A stretch of DNA of 64,000 nucleotides from Fodinibacter sp963800505. Its GTDB lineage: Bacteria; Actinomycetota; Actinomycetes; Actinomycetales; Dermatophilaceae. Location: the NCBI GenBank assembly GCA_963800505.1, contig CAWDBL010000025.1, forward strand, positions 115,467-179,466. The letters run 5' to 3'. The translations under genes and the position numbers were made by a program. The notes beneath the pieces were generated by a model, which saw nothing but the letters and a program-made list of their open reading frames with translations, was not told where the DNA came from and ran no database searches. Shown in pieces: positions 42,503-51,937 of the stretch; the stretch's first letter is position 1, and every line of letters starts with the position of its first letter.

Positions 42503-42554
42503 GGCCCGACCCTAGTGGTGGCGATGCGGTGGGCTCCCCCAGCCGGCAGCGATC

Positions 42555-42594
42555 GTGGGTGATTTCCGCCGGCCAGACGGCCGGAATCACCCAC
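42555..42594. repeat. Imperfect inverted repeat between amidohydrolase and ArsR-type gene
   Basis: GTGGGTGATTTCCGCCGGCC is partly complementary to GGCCGGAATCACCCAC; the outer 10 bp (42555-42564 with 42585-42594) are perfect and the inner part has a bulge. It lies 53 bp upstream of the amidohydrolase start and could be a terminator-like or mobile repeat element. Confidence 0.5.
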
Positions 42595-42619
42595 ATTCGC
42601 GGGAGGGTGGCGCCGCCCG

Positions 42620-42658
42620 TTGATCTGAGAGAACTCTCTCGATAGGGTTCTCTCAGAT
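42620..42658 (+). promoter_or_regulatory. Promoter embedded in perfect 12-bp palindrome (ArsR-type autoregulation)
   Basis: ATCTGAGAGAAC (42623-42634) is perfectly inverted as GTTCTCTCAGAT (42647-42658). A promoter TTGATC (42620-42625), 17 bp, TAGGGT (42643-42648) overlaps both arms. A dimeric ArsR-type repressor bound here would block its own promoter and that of the downstream MFS gene. The ATG at 42683 also has its own ribosome-binding site (GAGGAGAG). Confidence 0.75.
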
Positions 42659-42682
42659 AGCACCGACCTCGAGGAGAGCGCC

Positions 42683-43264
42683 ATGGCCAACCCGTACGGC
42701 GACGTCGAGCTCGACGCGCGTGGCATGCGTGCCCTGGCCCACCCGGTGCGCGTCGCCCTGCTCGGTGAGCTGCAGCGGCACGGGCCAAGCACGGCGACGC
42801 TGCTCTCCCCCGTCGTCGGTGCCAGCCCCTCGGTGACCAGCTGGCACTTGCGACACCTCGCCGAGCACGGGCTGGTGCGTGACGCCGCCGGGCGCGGCAG
42901 CGGGCGGGAGCGATGGTGGGAGGCGACCTCGCGCGGCTTCCGGCTGCGCGCCGACGGCCCCGAGTCGCGCGAGGCGGGCCGGCTCCTCGAGCAGGTCATC
43001 GAGGAGGTCGAGGGGGACGTCGTGGGGGCGTGGCGCCGGGACGTCGAGCCGCGGCTCGGGCCGTCGTGGCTCGACGTGGCGGGGCGCGCCAGCACCCGGG
43101 TGCTCGTGACGCCCGAGGAGGCGATCGCCCTCGAAGAGGCGGTGGAGGCGCTGCTCGCGCCCTACGTGCTGCGCAAGGACGACCCCGCGTCGGCCCCGGA
43201 CGGCGCCGCGACGGTGCACCTGTTGCGCTACACCCTCCCCGACGGGCCGAGCGACGATGGCTGA
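42683..43264 (+). CDS. ArsR-type winged-helix transcriptional regulator
   Basis: 193 residues. An N-terminal winged helix (about 10-85) includes MRALAHPVRVALLGELQR, then GASPSVTSWHLRHLAEHGLV. The C-terminal domain is longer than in metal-sensing ArsR proteins and lacks the CxC metal site. That type usually regulates transporters. The stop overlaps the start of the MFS gene by 8 bp, so repressor and exporter form one operon. Confidence 0.92.
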   Translation: MANPYGDVELDARGMRALAHPVRVALLGELQRHGPSTATLLSPVVGASPSVTSWHLRHLAEHGLVRDAAGRGSGRERWWEATSRGFRLRADGPESREAGRLLEQVIEEVEGDVVGAWRRDVEPRLGPSWLDVAGRASTRVLVTPEEAIALEEAVEALLAPYVLRKDDPASAPDGAATVHLLRYTLPDGPSDDG

Positions 43265-44422
43265 GACACATCGGTTCACCGCGCCCACCACCACCGGGCC
43301 GCTCTGGCGCGACCGCAACTTCGGCACCTACTGGGCCGGGCAGGCGATCTCCCAGTTCGGCGACCGGGTCAGCGAGCTGGCTCTTCCGCTCACCGCGGTC
43401 GCGGTGGTCGGGGCCAGCGCCACCCAGGTCGGCCTCCTCACTGCGGCGATCTGGCTGCCCAACCTGCTCGCGCTCGGTGTCGGCAGCCCCAGCTGTTCGT
43501 CGTGACCCTGCTGCTCGGAGCCGCAGCGACCCTCTACCAGGCGGCCTGGCAACCCTTCTTCGTGACCCTGGTGCGGCGCGAACAGTACGTCGAGGCGAAC
43601 TCCCTGCTCAGCACCACGCGGTCGCTGTCGTTCGTGGCCGGCCCTGCGGTCGGTGGCGCCCTGGTGCAGGCCCTGAGCGCACCGGTCGCGCTTGCCGTCG
43701 ATGCCGTCTCGTTCCTCGGGTCCGCCCTCCTGCTGGGGCGGGTGAAGGTGGTGGAGCGTCCGGCGGCCACCACCGCCGACCCCGGCTCGCTCACCACCCG
43801 GGTGCGCGAGGGGCTGCGGATCGTGCTGCGCCACCCCTACCTGGCCCCGGCCCTGCGCTGCGTCACCTGGGTCAACGGCTTCACGTTCATGGTCAGTGCG
43901 GTCGTGCTGGTGTTCGCGAGCCGCACCCTCGGGCTGTCCGCCGGCACGATCGGCCTCGCCCTGGGGCTGGGCGCGCTCGGCGGCGTGGTGGGAGCGCTGG
44001 CCGCTGCGCCGATCGCCCGCCGGATCGGCACCGGGCGCACGATCGCGCTCGGGGCGGTGGTCTTCACGCTCCCGCTCGCCTCCCTGGCCCTCGCCGGCAC
44101 CGGCCCGGTGCCGCCGGCCGTGGTGCTCGCCGCGGTCGAGGCGGTCAGTGGCTTCGGTGTGATGCTCTTCGACGTCAACCTCAACGCCGTGCAGGCCGTG
44201 GTGACCCCGGACGCCGTGCGCGGCCGAGTGGTGGGCGCGTTCACCACCATCAACTACGGCATCCGACCCGTGGGAGCGGTCGCCGGTGGGCTGCTCGCCG
44301 ACCTCGTCGGCATCCGTCCGGCCCTGGTCATCGGTGGCGTCGGGGGTGCCCTGGCCGTGCTCTGGCTGTTGCGCACGCCAGTGATGCGGGTGCGCTCGGT
44401 CGACGACCTCACCGCCGGGTGA
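43257..44422 (+). pseudogene. MFS exporter with internal deletion and frameshift
   Basis: Two frames encode parts of one MFS protein. From ATG 43257, AETHRFTAP to LPNLLALGVGS covers the N-terminus and helices 1-2, then hits a stop at 43503. Downstream, PQLFVVTLLLGAAATLYQAA (from 43487) through to VRSVDDLTAG, stop at 44420-44422, covers helix 4 onward. The region that normally holds motif A and helix 3 is missing, so several dozen residues (not a multiple of three bases) were deleted near 43485. The second part could be translated from GTG 43502, but as a defective permease. Confidence 0.85.
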
Positions 44423-44428
44423 GCCGGC

Positions 44429-45262
44429 TCAGGCCGCGTGGCCGAGCGTGTAGCGCATGTCCTGCCAGATGACGGCCCGGCCGGTGTCGTCGCGCGCGTC
44501 CTGCAGGATCTCCGCCGCCCGCGCTTCGAGCCCGTCACGCTCCTCCGCCGGCACCATGGCCCACATCGCCCGCTGGCCGGTGCTCATCGAGAAGGCCTTC
44601 CACCCCTGCACGTCACCCCAGGGCACGTCGACGCGCCGCGTCACGGTGCGCACGTCGGTGGCCCCGGCGTCGCGCAGCAGCGCCTCCATGCCCCCGTCGC
44701 TGGAGAAGGGTGCGTCGGGGCCGTAGACCTTGGGGTCGAGCATGCCTGGCGGCAGCCAGGGCCGGAAGAGCGCGTTCAGCGCGGTCCAGACCGGGTGCTC
44801 CTCACCGAAGGTCGTCAGGCCGATCCGGCCGCCCGGGGTCAGCAGCCGCACCCAGCGGGCGAGCGCCGTGGCCGGGTCGGGCAGGAAGAACAGCACCAGG
44901 GCCGACGCGACGACGTCGAACGAGGCCTGGGGCAGGTCGGGGTCGGTGGCGTCCATGACCGCGGTCCGCGCGGCCAGGCCCTCCTGGTCCAGGAGGGCTC
45001 GGGTGTGCTCGACCATCGCGGGGCTGAGGTCGACCGCGTCGACCGACCCGGTCGGGAGCACCGCCCGGGCCAGCAGCGTCGTCGCGGCCCCGCGCCCGCA
45101 GCCGATGTCGAGCGCCCGCTCCCCCGGCTGCGGGGCCAGCGACTCGACCAGGCCCTGGGCCGCCGGCACGAAGAACGGCACGCCGCTGCCGTCGTAGTCG
45201 TCGGCCACGGTGTCGAAGATGGCGCGCACCCGCGCCACGGGGTCGGGCGCTGGTGTGCTCAT
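44429..45262 (-). CDS. Class I SAM-dependent methyltransferase
   Basis: 277 residues. The SAM-binding motif I is ALDIGCGRGAAT near residue 48, followed by VDAVDLSPAMVEHTRALL and the motif LTPGGRIGLTTFG. The fold is UbiE-like, but the substrate is unknown. The ATG at 45262 lies 18 bp beyond the alpha/beta hydrolase stop. It is the last gene of the run that begins at amt or ffh, and converges with the broken MFS gene. Confidence 0.9.
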   Translation of the reverse strand: MSTPAPDPVARVRAIFDTVADDYDGSGVPFFVPAAQGLVESLAPQPGERALDIGCGRGAATTLLARAVLPTGSVDAVDLSPAMVEHTRALLDQEGLAARTAVMDATDPDLPQASFDVVASALVLFFLPDPATALARWVRLLTPGGRIGLTTFGEEHPVWTALNALFRPWLPPGMLDPKVYGPDAPFSSDGGMEALLRDAGATDVRTVTRRVDVPWGDVQGWKAFSMSTGQRAMWAMVPAEERDGLEARAAEILQDARDDTGRAVIWQDMRYTLGHAA

Positions 45263-45280
45263 CGCCCGAGTATGCCCGTG

Positions 45281-46114
45281 TCAGTCGGGCGGGAGGAGGC
45301 GCAGCACCCGGCGCAGCGTCTCGGTGACCACCTCGGGCGCCTCGGAGTGCACCCAGTGCCCCACCCCGTTGACGACCACCGGCCGAGCCTTCGGGAACAG
45401 CGCGCGCATCTGCGCGGTGTCGGCGTCCTTGACGTAGCTCGAGTCGCCGCCGACCAGCCACACCACCGGCCCGTCGTAGGCCGGCACGCCGAGCTCGGGG
45501 AAGTCGGCGATCTGCGAGTCGGTGCCCCGAGCGGCATCCTGGGCGAGCAGCTCGAGGTTGGCCTGCCACGACCACGTGGTGCCGTGCCGTCGGAGGTTCT
45601 GCAGCAGGAAGCCGCGCACCCCCGGGTCGGGCTCGACCGCGGCGAAGCGCGCCTCGGCGTCGGCCCGGCCGGTGAGCTCGTCGAGCGGCAGGGCCCGCAT
45701 CGCCTCGATGTAGTGCACGAACCGTTCGAGGTCGCCGTAGTCCTTGGGCGCGATGTCGACGACGACCAGGCTGCGCACCAGCTCGGGGTGGGTCAGCGTG
45801 GTGACCATGGCGACCTTGCCGCCCAGCGAGTGGCCCACGAGCACCCAGGGCTCGCCCGGGGCCGCGGCCTCGAGCGTGGCGGCCACGGCACCGGCATACG
45901 CCTCGTACGAGAACTCGGCGCTCCACGGGGAGCGGCCGTGGTCGGGCAGGTCGACGAGCAGGCACCGGGCGCTCGTGCCGTCGGGGCCGGCGAGCCCCTT
46001 GGCGATCTGGGTCCAGTTGCGCCCCTGGCCGAACAGGCCGTGCAGGAAGGCGACCCGCGGCCCGGTCGTGCCGACCGCCATCGTGTGCAGGCGGGCGCCG
46101 CGCCCCGAGGTCAC
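45281..46114 (-). CDS. Alpha/beta hydrolase
   Basis: 277 residues. Oxyanion strand VAFLHGLFGQGRNW is followed by the nucleophile elbow LVGHSLGGKVAM (Ser in GHSLGG). The C-terminal GVGHWVHSEAPE supplies the catalytic His, and LVGGDSSYV the acid. The length is that of YbfF-type esterases. It starts with GTG at 46114, overlapping the ffh stop, so it is co-translated with ffh. The substrate is unknown. Confidence 0.92.
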   Translation of the reverse strand: MTSGRGARLHTMAVGTTGPRVAFLHGLFGQGRNWTQIAKGLAGPDGTSARCLLVDLPDHGRSPWSAEFSYEAYAGAVAATLEAAAPGEPWVLVGHSLGGKVAMVTTLTHPELVRSLVVVDIAPKDYGDLERFVHYIEAMRALPLDELTGRADAEARFAAVEPDPGVRGFLLQNLRRHGTTWSWQANLELLAQDAARGTDSQIADFPELGVPAYDGPVVWLVGGDSSYVKDADTAQMRALFPKARPVVVNGVGHWVHSEAPEVVTETLRRVLRLLPPD

Positions 46115-47727
46115 TGGCCCAGGAACTTCTCGAAGCCCTTGGGCAGGCTCGCCGGGTCGATGGCGGCCGGGTCGGTCGAACCCGGTGCGCCCAGGCCGCC
46201 GGCCCCGAACGCGCCGGCACCCGAGGTGGATGCCGGCCGCGCACCCGCCGCGCGCTCCTCGGCAGCCCGCTTGGCCGGGTTCCCCGACTTGGACTTGCGG
46301 CGCTGCGGCGCCTGCTGGCGCCCCCGCTTGCCCGGGCCCGAACCGCCACCGGGCAGGCCCGGCATCCCGGGCACGCCGCCACCCTTGGCCATCTGCTTCA
46401 TCATCTTCTGCGCGTCACCGAAGCGCTCGAGCAGCTGGTTGACCTCGGAGGTGCTGGTGCCCGAGCCCTTGGCGATGCGCGCGCGGCGCGAGCCGTTGAT
46501 CAGCTTGGGGTGGTTGCGCTCGAACGGCGTCATGGAGAAGACCATCGCCTCGACCCGGTCGAACTCCTTCTCGTCGAAGGCGTCGAGCTGGGCGCGCATC
46601 TGGCCCATGCCGGGCATCATGCCCAGGATCGACTTCAGCGAGCCCATCTTCTTGATGGCCGCCATCTGCTGGAGGAAGTCGTCGAAGGTGAAGTCCTCGG
46701 CCGCGAGGAACTTGCGCTCCATCTCGCTGGCCTGGTCGCGCGAGAACGCCTTCTCGGCCTGCTCGATGAGGGTGAGCACGTCGCCCATGTCGAGGATGCG
46801 CGAGGCCATCCGGTCGGGGTGGAAGACCTCGAAGTCCTTCACGCCCTCGCCGGTGCTGGCGAACATGATCGGGCGGCCGGTGACCGAGGCGACCGACAGG
46901 GCCGCACCACCGCGGGCGTCGCCGTCGAGCTTGGTGAGCACGACGCCGGTGACGTCGACGCCCTCCTGGAAGGCGTGCGCGGTCTCGACGGCGGCCTGGC
47001 CGATCATCGCGTCGATGACGAAGAGCACCTCGTCGGGCGAGATCGCCGCGCGGATGTCGGCGGCCTGCTGCATGAGGTTCTCGTCGATGGCCAGGCGACC
47101 GGCGGTGTCGACGATGACGACGTCGTGCTGGGCGCGGCGGGCCTGCTCGAGGCCGGCCCGCGAGACCGCGACCGGGTCGCCGTGGCTGCGGGTGCCCTCA
47201 CCACTCTCTGTGACGACGTCGTGCCCGAACACGTTGCCCCGCTCGGGCGCGAACACCGGCACCCCGGCGCGCTCGCCGACGACCTCGAGCTGGGTGACGG
47301 CGTTGGGGCGCTGCAGGTCGGCCGCGACGAGCAGCGGGGTGTGGCCCTGGGCCTTGAGCCACGCGCCGAGCTTGCCCGCGAGCGTGGTCTTGCCCGAGCC
47401 CTGCAGGCCGGCGAGCATGATGACGGTCGGCGGCTGCTTGGCGAACCGGATGCTGCGCGTCTCACCACCGAGGATGCTGACGAGCTCCTCGTTGACGATC
47501 TTGACGACCTGCTGGGCGGGGTTCAGCGCCTCGCTGACCTCGGCGCCGAGCGCGCGCTCGCGCACGACGGAGGTGAACTCCTTGACGACGGGCAGGGCGA
47601 CGTCGGCGTCGAGCAGCGCCAGGCGGATGTCACGGACCGTCTTGTTGACGTCGGACTCCGAGAGCCTCCCCTTGGTGCGGAGGTTCTTGAAGGTGTCGGT
47701 CAGGCGGTCGGAGAGGCTGTTGAACAC
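46111..47727 (-). CDS. ffh: Signal recognition particle GTPase Ffh (SRP54)
   Basis: 538 residues. N and G domains carry the P-loop GLQGSGKTTLAGKLG, DVVIVDTAGRL and LTKLDGDARGG. The methionine-rich M domain, which binds signal peptides and 4.5S RNA, includes GMMPGMGQMRAQ and SRRARIAKGSGTSTSEVNQL. A basic, Gly/Pro-rich tail of about 100 residues follows. It delivers nascent membrane proteins to FtsY (55324-56532). It lies 24 bp behind glnD. Confidence 0.98.
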   Translation of the reverse strand: MFNSLSDRLTDTFKNLRTKGRLSESDVNKTVRDIRLALLDADVALPVVKEFTSVVRERALGAEVSEALNPAQQVVKIVNEELVSILGGETRSIRFAKQPPTVIMLAGLQGSGKTTLAGKLGAWLKAQGHTPLLVAADLQRPNAVTQLEVVGERAGVPVFAPERGNVFGHDVVTESGEGTRSHGDPVAVSRAGLEQARRAQHDVVIVDTAGRLAIDENLMQQAADIRAAISPDEVLFVIDAMIGQAAVETAHAFQEGVDVTGVVLTKLDGDARGGAALSVASVTGRPIMFASTGEGVKDFEVFHPDRMASRILDMGDVLTLIEQAEKAFSRDQASEMERKFLAAEDFTFDDFLQQMAAIKKMGSLKSILGMMPGMGQMRAQLDAFDEKEFDRVEAMVFSMTPFERNHPKLINGSRRARIAKGSGTSTSEVNQLLERFGDAQKMMKQMAKGGGVPGMPGLPGGGSGPGKRGRQQAPQRRKSKSGNPAKRAAEERAAGARPASTSGAGAFGAGGLGAPGSTDPAAIDPASLPKGFEKFLGQ

Positions 47728-47751
47728 TGGCCAAGGCTAACGGCAGTCGGG

Positions 47752-50145
47752 CTACACACCGTCGCAGGTGTCGATGACCAGGCTCACGGCCTGCGCCACC
47801 CGGGCCGGTGGCAGCGGCAGGCCGTCGGCCCCGGTGAGGTAGAACGTGTCGAGCGTCTGCCCGGCGTAGGTGGCGATGTGCGCCGAGCGCACCGAGATGC
47901 CGGCTCCCGCGAGCGCCGCGCCGAGCTCGTGCAGCATGCCGGGCCGGTCCTGGGCACGCACCTCGAGCACCGTGGCATCGCTGCTGGCACCGGGCACGAC
48001 CAGCGCGCGGGCCTGGCCGGGGGTGCCGATCGACGCCTGCCCCGACGGGCGGGCGACGTGGGCGCGGCGGCGGTCGAGCGTCGCGAGCGGGGCGCGGTCG
48101 CCACGGCCGAGGCGGGCCAGGCCGCGCTCGATGCGGACGGGGTCGGGCACGGCGCCGCTCGGCGACTCCACGTGCCACTCGTTGACCGCGATGCCACCGA
48201 CGGTGCGCAGGATGGCGGTGCGCACGGTGTGCCCCTCGGCCGCGAGCAGGCCGGCCGTGTCGGCGAACAGGCCCACCCGGTCGAGGTCGGTGATGTCGAG
48301 CCGGTGGGAGCCGCCGGTCGCGATGACCCGCACGTTGGGCTCCCCGGAGCGCACCGCGGCGAGCAGCGCCGGGTCGAGCAGCCCGGAGGGCTCAGCGGCG
48401 ACCAGGTCGTCGTCGAGGCCGTCCGCCACGGAGGTCGGCCCGTCGAGGCGGGAGCGCACGGCCACCGCGAGCTGGTCCAGGAGAGTGGCGCGCCAGTCGG
48501 TCCAGGCGGCCGGCCCGGCGGCGGAGGCGTCGGCCTCGGTGAGGGCCAGCAGCATCTCGAAGACCTCCCGGTCACCCGCCACGGCCGCGATGGCGGCGTC
48601 GACCGTGGCGGGGTCCTGGTGGTCGCGGCGGGTCGCGAGCTCGATGAGGGTCAGGTGCTCGCGTACGAGCGTCACCAGCACCTCGACGTCGCGAGGTGAG
48701 AAGCCCCAGCGGGTGACGATTCCGCGCGTCAGCTCGGCACCGGCCTGGGAGTGGTCGTGGGCGCCGCGCACCTTGCCGATGTCGTGCAGCAGGGCGGCGA
48801 CGAGGAGCAGGTCGGGCCGTGAGACGCGGCGCACGAGCCCGGCGGCGAGCACCACCGCCTCGACCAGGTGGCGGTCGACGGTGTGGCGGTGCACCGCGCT
48901 GCGCTGGGGGCGCGACCGCACGGCCGACCACTCCGGCAGCCAGGTGTCGACGATGCCGACCTGGTCCAGCCCCTCCCAGACGGTGACCAGGCCCGGGCCG
49001 GAGGCGAGCAGGTCGCCGAACAGGTCGCGCAGGGTGGCCGGCCACGGGTCGGACGGTGTGGGGGCGTGCTTGGCGAGGTTGTCGAGGGTCGCCGGCGAGA
49101 TGGGCAGCCCGGCGCGGGCGGCCACGACCCCAGCGCGCATCGGCATCCCCTCGTCGTTCTCGGCCAGCCGGGTCGAGCCGAGCACGACCTCGCCGTCGCT
49201 GGCGAACAGCCCGTGGCCCAGCGGCGTCATCTGCGGGCGGCGCGGGCCGACCCGCAGGGTGCGGGCGCGCTGCGACTGGCCGGCGCGGCGCAGGGTGCCG
49301 TCGAGGGCGTAGGAGATGTGCCGCCCCGCGGACGACACGGCGGTGAGCAGGTCGTCGGCGTCGTCGTGGCCGAGGAGGGCGGCGACGGCGTCGTGGTCCT
49401 CACGGCCCAGGCGGTCGCGCCCGCGGCCGGTGACGACGTGCACGGCGTCGCGCACGTCGAGCAGGAGGCCGTGCGCGGCATCCACCCCGCCGTGCGGACG
49501 GTCGGCGAGCCACGCCTCGGCCATCGCCGAGAGCACGGTCATGTCGCGCAGCCCGCCGTGGGCCTCCTTCAGCTCGGGCTCGATGGACTGCGCGAGGTCG
49601 CCCTGGCGCTGGTGGCGCGACACCACGGCCTCGACGAGCTGCGGCAAGCGCTTGCGGGCGTTGCCGCGCCAGTCGTGGGCGACGGTGGAGCGGGCGGCGG
49701 CGACGAGCTGCTCGTCGCCGGCGATCGGCGCGAGGTCGAGCAGGCCGACGGCGGCGGTGAGGTCGGCGGCCGCCACCTGGCGGCACTGGGTGACGGTGCG
49801 GACGCTGTGGTCCAGGCGCACCCCGGCATCCCAGATGGGGTACCAGATGCGGTCGGCGAGCGCGGTGAGCTCCTTCGCAGGGAGCGAGCGCTCGGAGTGG
49901 AGCAGGACGAGGTCGTAGTCGCTGAGCGGCCCGGCGTCGCCGCGGCCGATGCTGCCGACCGCGGCGAGCGCGATCCCCTCGATCTGCGCCCCACCGGTCG
50001 CGGCCTGCCACACCTCGGCGAGCCAGCTGCGGTTGAACGCGGACAGGGCCGCCCGGCGGGCCGGGCCGGCACCCGCGACGGCGAAGTCGCGGGTGCCGGC
50101 CAGGTCGAGCCGGCGCGAGCCGATCCCACTCGAGGGAGGGGTCAT
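47752..50145 (-). CDS. glnD: PII uridylyl/adenylyltransferase GlnD
   Basis: 797 residues. The nucleotidyltransferase site is GSIGRGDAGPLSDYDLVLL (near residue 65). The HD phosphohydrolase is at VAALLHDIGKVRGAHDHS, and two ACT domains near the C-terminus include RPGMLHELGAALAGAG. It is somewhat shorter than E. coli GlnD (about 890). In actinobacteria GlnD adenylylates PII at Tyr51 under nitrogen limitation and removes the group again. It follows glnK after two bases in the amt-glnK-glnD operon. Confidence 0.96.
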   Translation of the reverse strand: MTPPSSGIGSRRLDLAGTRDFAVAGAGPARRAALSAFNRSWLAEVWQAATGGAQIEGIALAAVGSIGRGDAGPLSDYDLVLLHSERSLPAKELTALADRIWYPIWDAGVRLDHSVRTVTQCRQVAAADLTAAVGLLDLAPIAGDEQLVAAARSTVAHDWRGNARKRLPQLVEAVVSRHQRQGDLAQSIEPELKEAHGGLRDMTVLSAMAEAWLADRPHGGVDAAHGLLLDVRDAVHVVTGRGRDRLGREDHDAVAALLGHDDADDLLTAVSSAGRHISYALDGTLRRAGQSQRARTLRVGPRRPQMTPLGHGLFASDGEVVLGSTRLAENDEGMPMRAGVVAARAGLPISPATLDNLAKHAPTPSDPWPATLRDLFGDLLASGPGLVTVWEGLDQVGIVDTWLPEWSAVRSRPQRSAVHRHTVDRHLVEAVVLAAGLVRRVSRPDLLLVAALLHDIGKVRGAHDHSQAGAELTRGIVTRWGFSPRDVEVLVTLVREHLTLIELATRRDHQDPATVDAAIAAVAGDREVFEMLLALTEADASAAGPAAWTDWRATLLDQLAVAVRSRLDGPTSVADGLDDDLVAAEPSGLLDPALLAAVRSGEPNVRVIATGGSHRLDITDLDRVGLFADTAGLLAAEGHTVRTAILRTVGGIAVNEWHVESPSGAVPDPVRIERGLARLGRGDRAPLATLDRRRAHVARPSGQASIGTPGQARALVVPGASSDATVLEVRAQDRPGMLHELGAALAGAGISVRSAHIATYAGQTLDTFYLTGADGLPLPPARVAQAVSLVIDTCDGV

Positions 50146-50147
50146 GC

Positions 50148-50486
50148 TCAGATGGCCTCGACGCCGCGCTCCCCGGTGCGGACCCGGGCGACGTCCTCGA
50201 CGGGAACCACCCAGATCTTGCCGTCACCGATGCGGCCGGTCTGCGCGGCCTTGAGGATGACGTCGACGACCGAGGTGGCGTCCATGTCGTCGACCAGCAC
50301 CTCGATGCGGCTCTTCGGCACGAAGTCGACGGTGTACTCGGCACCGCGGTAGACCTCGCTGTGACCGCGCTGGCGCCCGTAGCCGTGCGCCTCGCTGATC
50401 GTCATGCCCTGGATGCCGAAGGCCTCGAGGGCCTCCTTCACCTCGTCGAGCTGGTGGGGCTTGATGATGGCGGTGACGAGCTTCAT
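50148..50486 (-). CDS. glnK: Nitrogen regulatory protein PII (GlnK/GlnB)
   Basis: 112 residues. The T-loop GRQRGHSEVYRGAEYTVDF contains Tyr51, the residue modified by GlnD. The C-terminal IWVVPVEDVARVRTGERG is the PII signature. PII binds ATP, ADP and 2-oxoglutarate and controls the ammonium channel. The ATG at 50486 overlaps the amt stop, so channel and regulator are made together. Confidence 0.97.
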   Translation of the reverse strand: MKLVTAIIKPHQLDEVKEALEAFGIQGMTISEAHGYGRQRGHSEVYRGAEYTVDFVPKSRIEVLVDDMDATSVVDVILKAAQTGRIGDGKIWVVPVEDVARVRTGERGVEAI

Positions 50487-51892
50487 GACTGGGCTCCTTC
50501 GAGGTTCTTGGAGTCGGTGGACGAGGCGTGCGCGCCGCCGCCGAAGCCGGGCGCACCCACGCGGCCGCCGACGGACACCAGGTCGTACGCGGTCTCGGCG
50601 TGCTCGCCCTGGTCGATGCCGGTGACCTCGACCTCTTCGGGGATCCGCCAGCCCATCGTGGCCTTGAGGGCCATGGCGATGACGAGCGTGACCACACCGG
50701 AGATGAGGATGGTGCAGAGGGCGATGAGCACCTGGATGACGAGCTGGTCGATGCCGCCACCGTAGAACAGGCCGGTCGCGGTGGCGAGCAGGCCCGCACC
50801 GATGGTGCCCCAGACGCCGGCGACGAGGTGGACGCCGACGACGTCGAGCGAGTCGTCGTAGCCGAGCTTGAACTTCAGGCCGACGGCGAGGGCCGAGAGG
50901 CCACCGGCGACGACGCCGAGGATGATGGCGCCGAGCGGGCTGAGCGCACCACAGGCGGGGGTGATGGCGACCAGGCCGGCGACGACACCGGATGCCGCAC
51001 CGACCGAGGTGGCGTGGCCGTCACGGATCTTCTCCACGATCAGCCAGCCGATCATCGCCGCGCAGGTGGCGGCGGTGGTGTTGACCCACACCAGGGCGGC
51101 GGTGCCGTCGGCCGCGAGCTCGGAGCCCGCGTTGAAGCCGAACCAGCCGAACCACAGCAGGCCGGCGCCGATCATGGTGAGCGGCACGTTGTGCGGGCGC
51201 ATCGCGACCTTGCCGAAGCCGACCCGCTTGCCGATGACGAGCGCCAGGACCAGGCCGGCCATACCGGCGTTGATGTGCACCACGGTGCCACCGGCGAAGT
51301 CGATCGGCACCACGTTGGCCGTGCCGTCGGTCGACCCGAAGATCAGCGAGGACAGGCTGGTCTCGTTGGCGGAGAGGAGGCCACCGCCCCAGACCATGTG
51401 CGCGATCGGGAAGTAGGAGAACGTCACCCACAGCCCGCTGAAGACCAGCCAGGTCGAGAACTTCACCCGGTCGGCGATGGCGCCGCTGATCAGCGCGACG
51501 GTGATGACGGCGAAGGTCAGCTGGAAGCCCACGAACGCGAGCTCGGGGATGTTGCCGTAGCCCTCGTAGCCGAACGGGTTGATGACCGAGTCGGTGGTGC
51601 CGCTCAGGCCGAAGTACTGGAACGGGTTGTTGATGATGCCACCGATGTTCTCGGTGCCGAACGACATGGAGTAGCCGTAGAGGACGTAGATGATGCCGAC
51701 GACGCCCATGGCGCTGAACGACATCATCATCATGTTGAGGACCGACTTGGTGCGCGTCATGCCGCCGTAGAACAGCGCCAGCGCGGGAGTGGTCATTACG
51801 AGGACGAGGGAAGCGCAGAGGATGACGAACGCCGTGGACGCGTAGTCGATCTGGTCTGCTGCCTCCACAAAGGGCATCAGTGGTGTGCTCAT
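50483..51892 (-). CDS. amt: Ammonium transporter
   Basis: 469 residues from the ATG at 51892 (MSTPLMPFVEAADQIDYAST). Eleven helices are expected. Signatures include FYGGMTRTKSVLNMMMMS, DFAGGTVVHINAG with a pore histidine, and FGFNAGSELAADG. The C-terminus, about 45 residues after ATMGWRIPEEVEVTGID, contains the region contacted by PII, with an additional glycine-rich tail. It is the first gene of amt-glnK-glnD; likely GlnR sites lie upstream. Confidence 0.97.
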   Translation of the reverse strand: MSTPLMPFVEAADQIDYASTAFVILCASLVLVMTTPALALFYGGMTRTKSVLNMMMMSFSAMGVVGIIYVLYGYSMSFGTENIGGIINNPFQYFGLSGTTDSVINPFGYEGYGNIPELAFVGFQLTFAVITVALISGAIADRVKFSTWLVFSGLWVTFSYFPIAHMVWGGGLLSANETSLSSLIFGSTDGTANVVPIDFAGGTVVHINAGMAGLVLALVIGKRVGFGKVAMRPHNVPLTMIGAGLLWFGWFGFNAGSELAADGTAALVWVNTTAATCAAMIGWLIVEKIRDGHATSVGAASGVVAGLVAITPACGALSPLGAIILGVVAGGLSALAVGLKFKLGYDDSLDVVGVHLVAGVWGTIGAGLLATATGLFYGGGIDQLVIQVLIALCTILISGVVTLVIAMALKATMGWRIPEEVEVTGIDQGEHAETAYDLVSVGGRVGAPGFGGGAHASSTDSKNLEGAQS

Positions 51893-51937
51893 GGCGACAA
51901 CGGTGACGGCACGGGGTTTCACCACCGGCGCCCTTGT

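Noticed and set aside
43480..43510. Programmed ribosomal frameshift joining the two MFS halves.
   Set aside because: No slippery sequence, and a block of conserved MFS sequence (motif A, helix 3) is missing, so deletion explains the data better.
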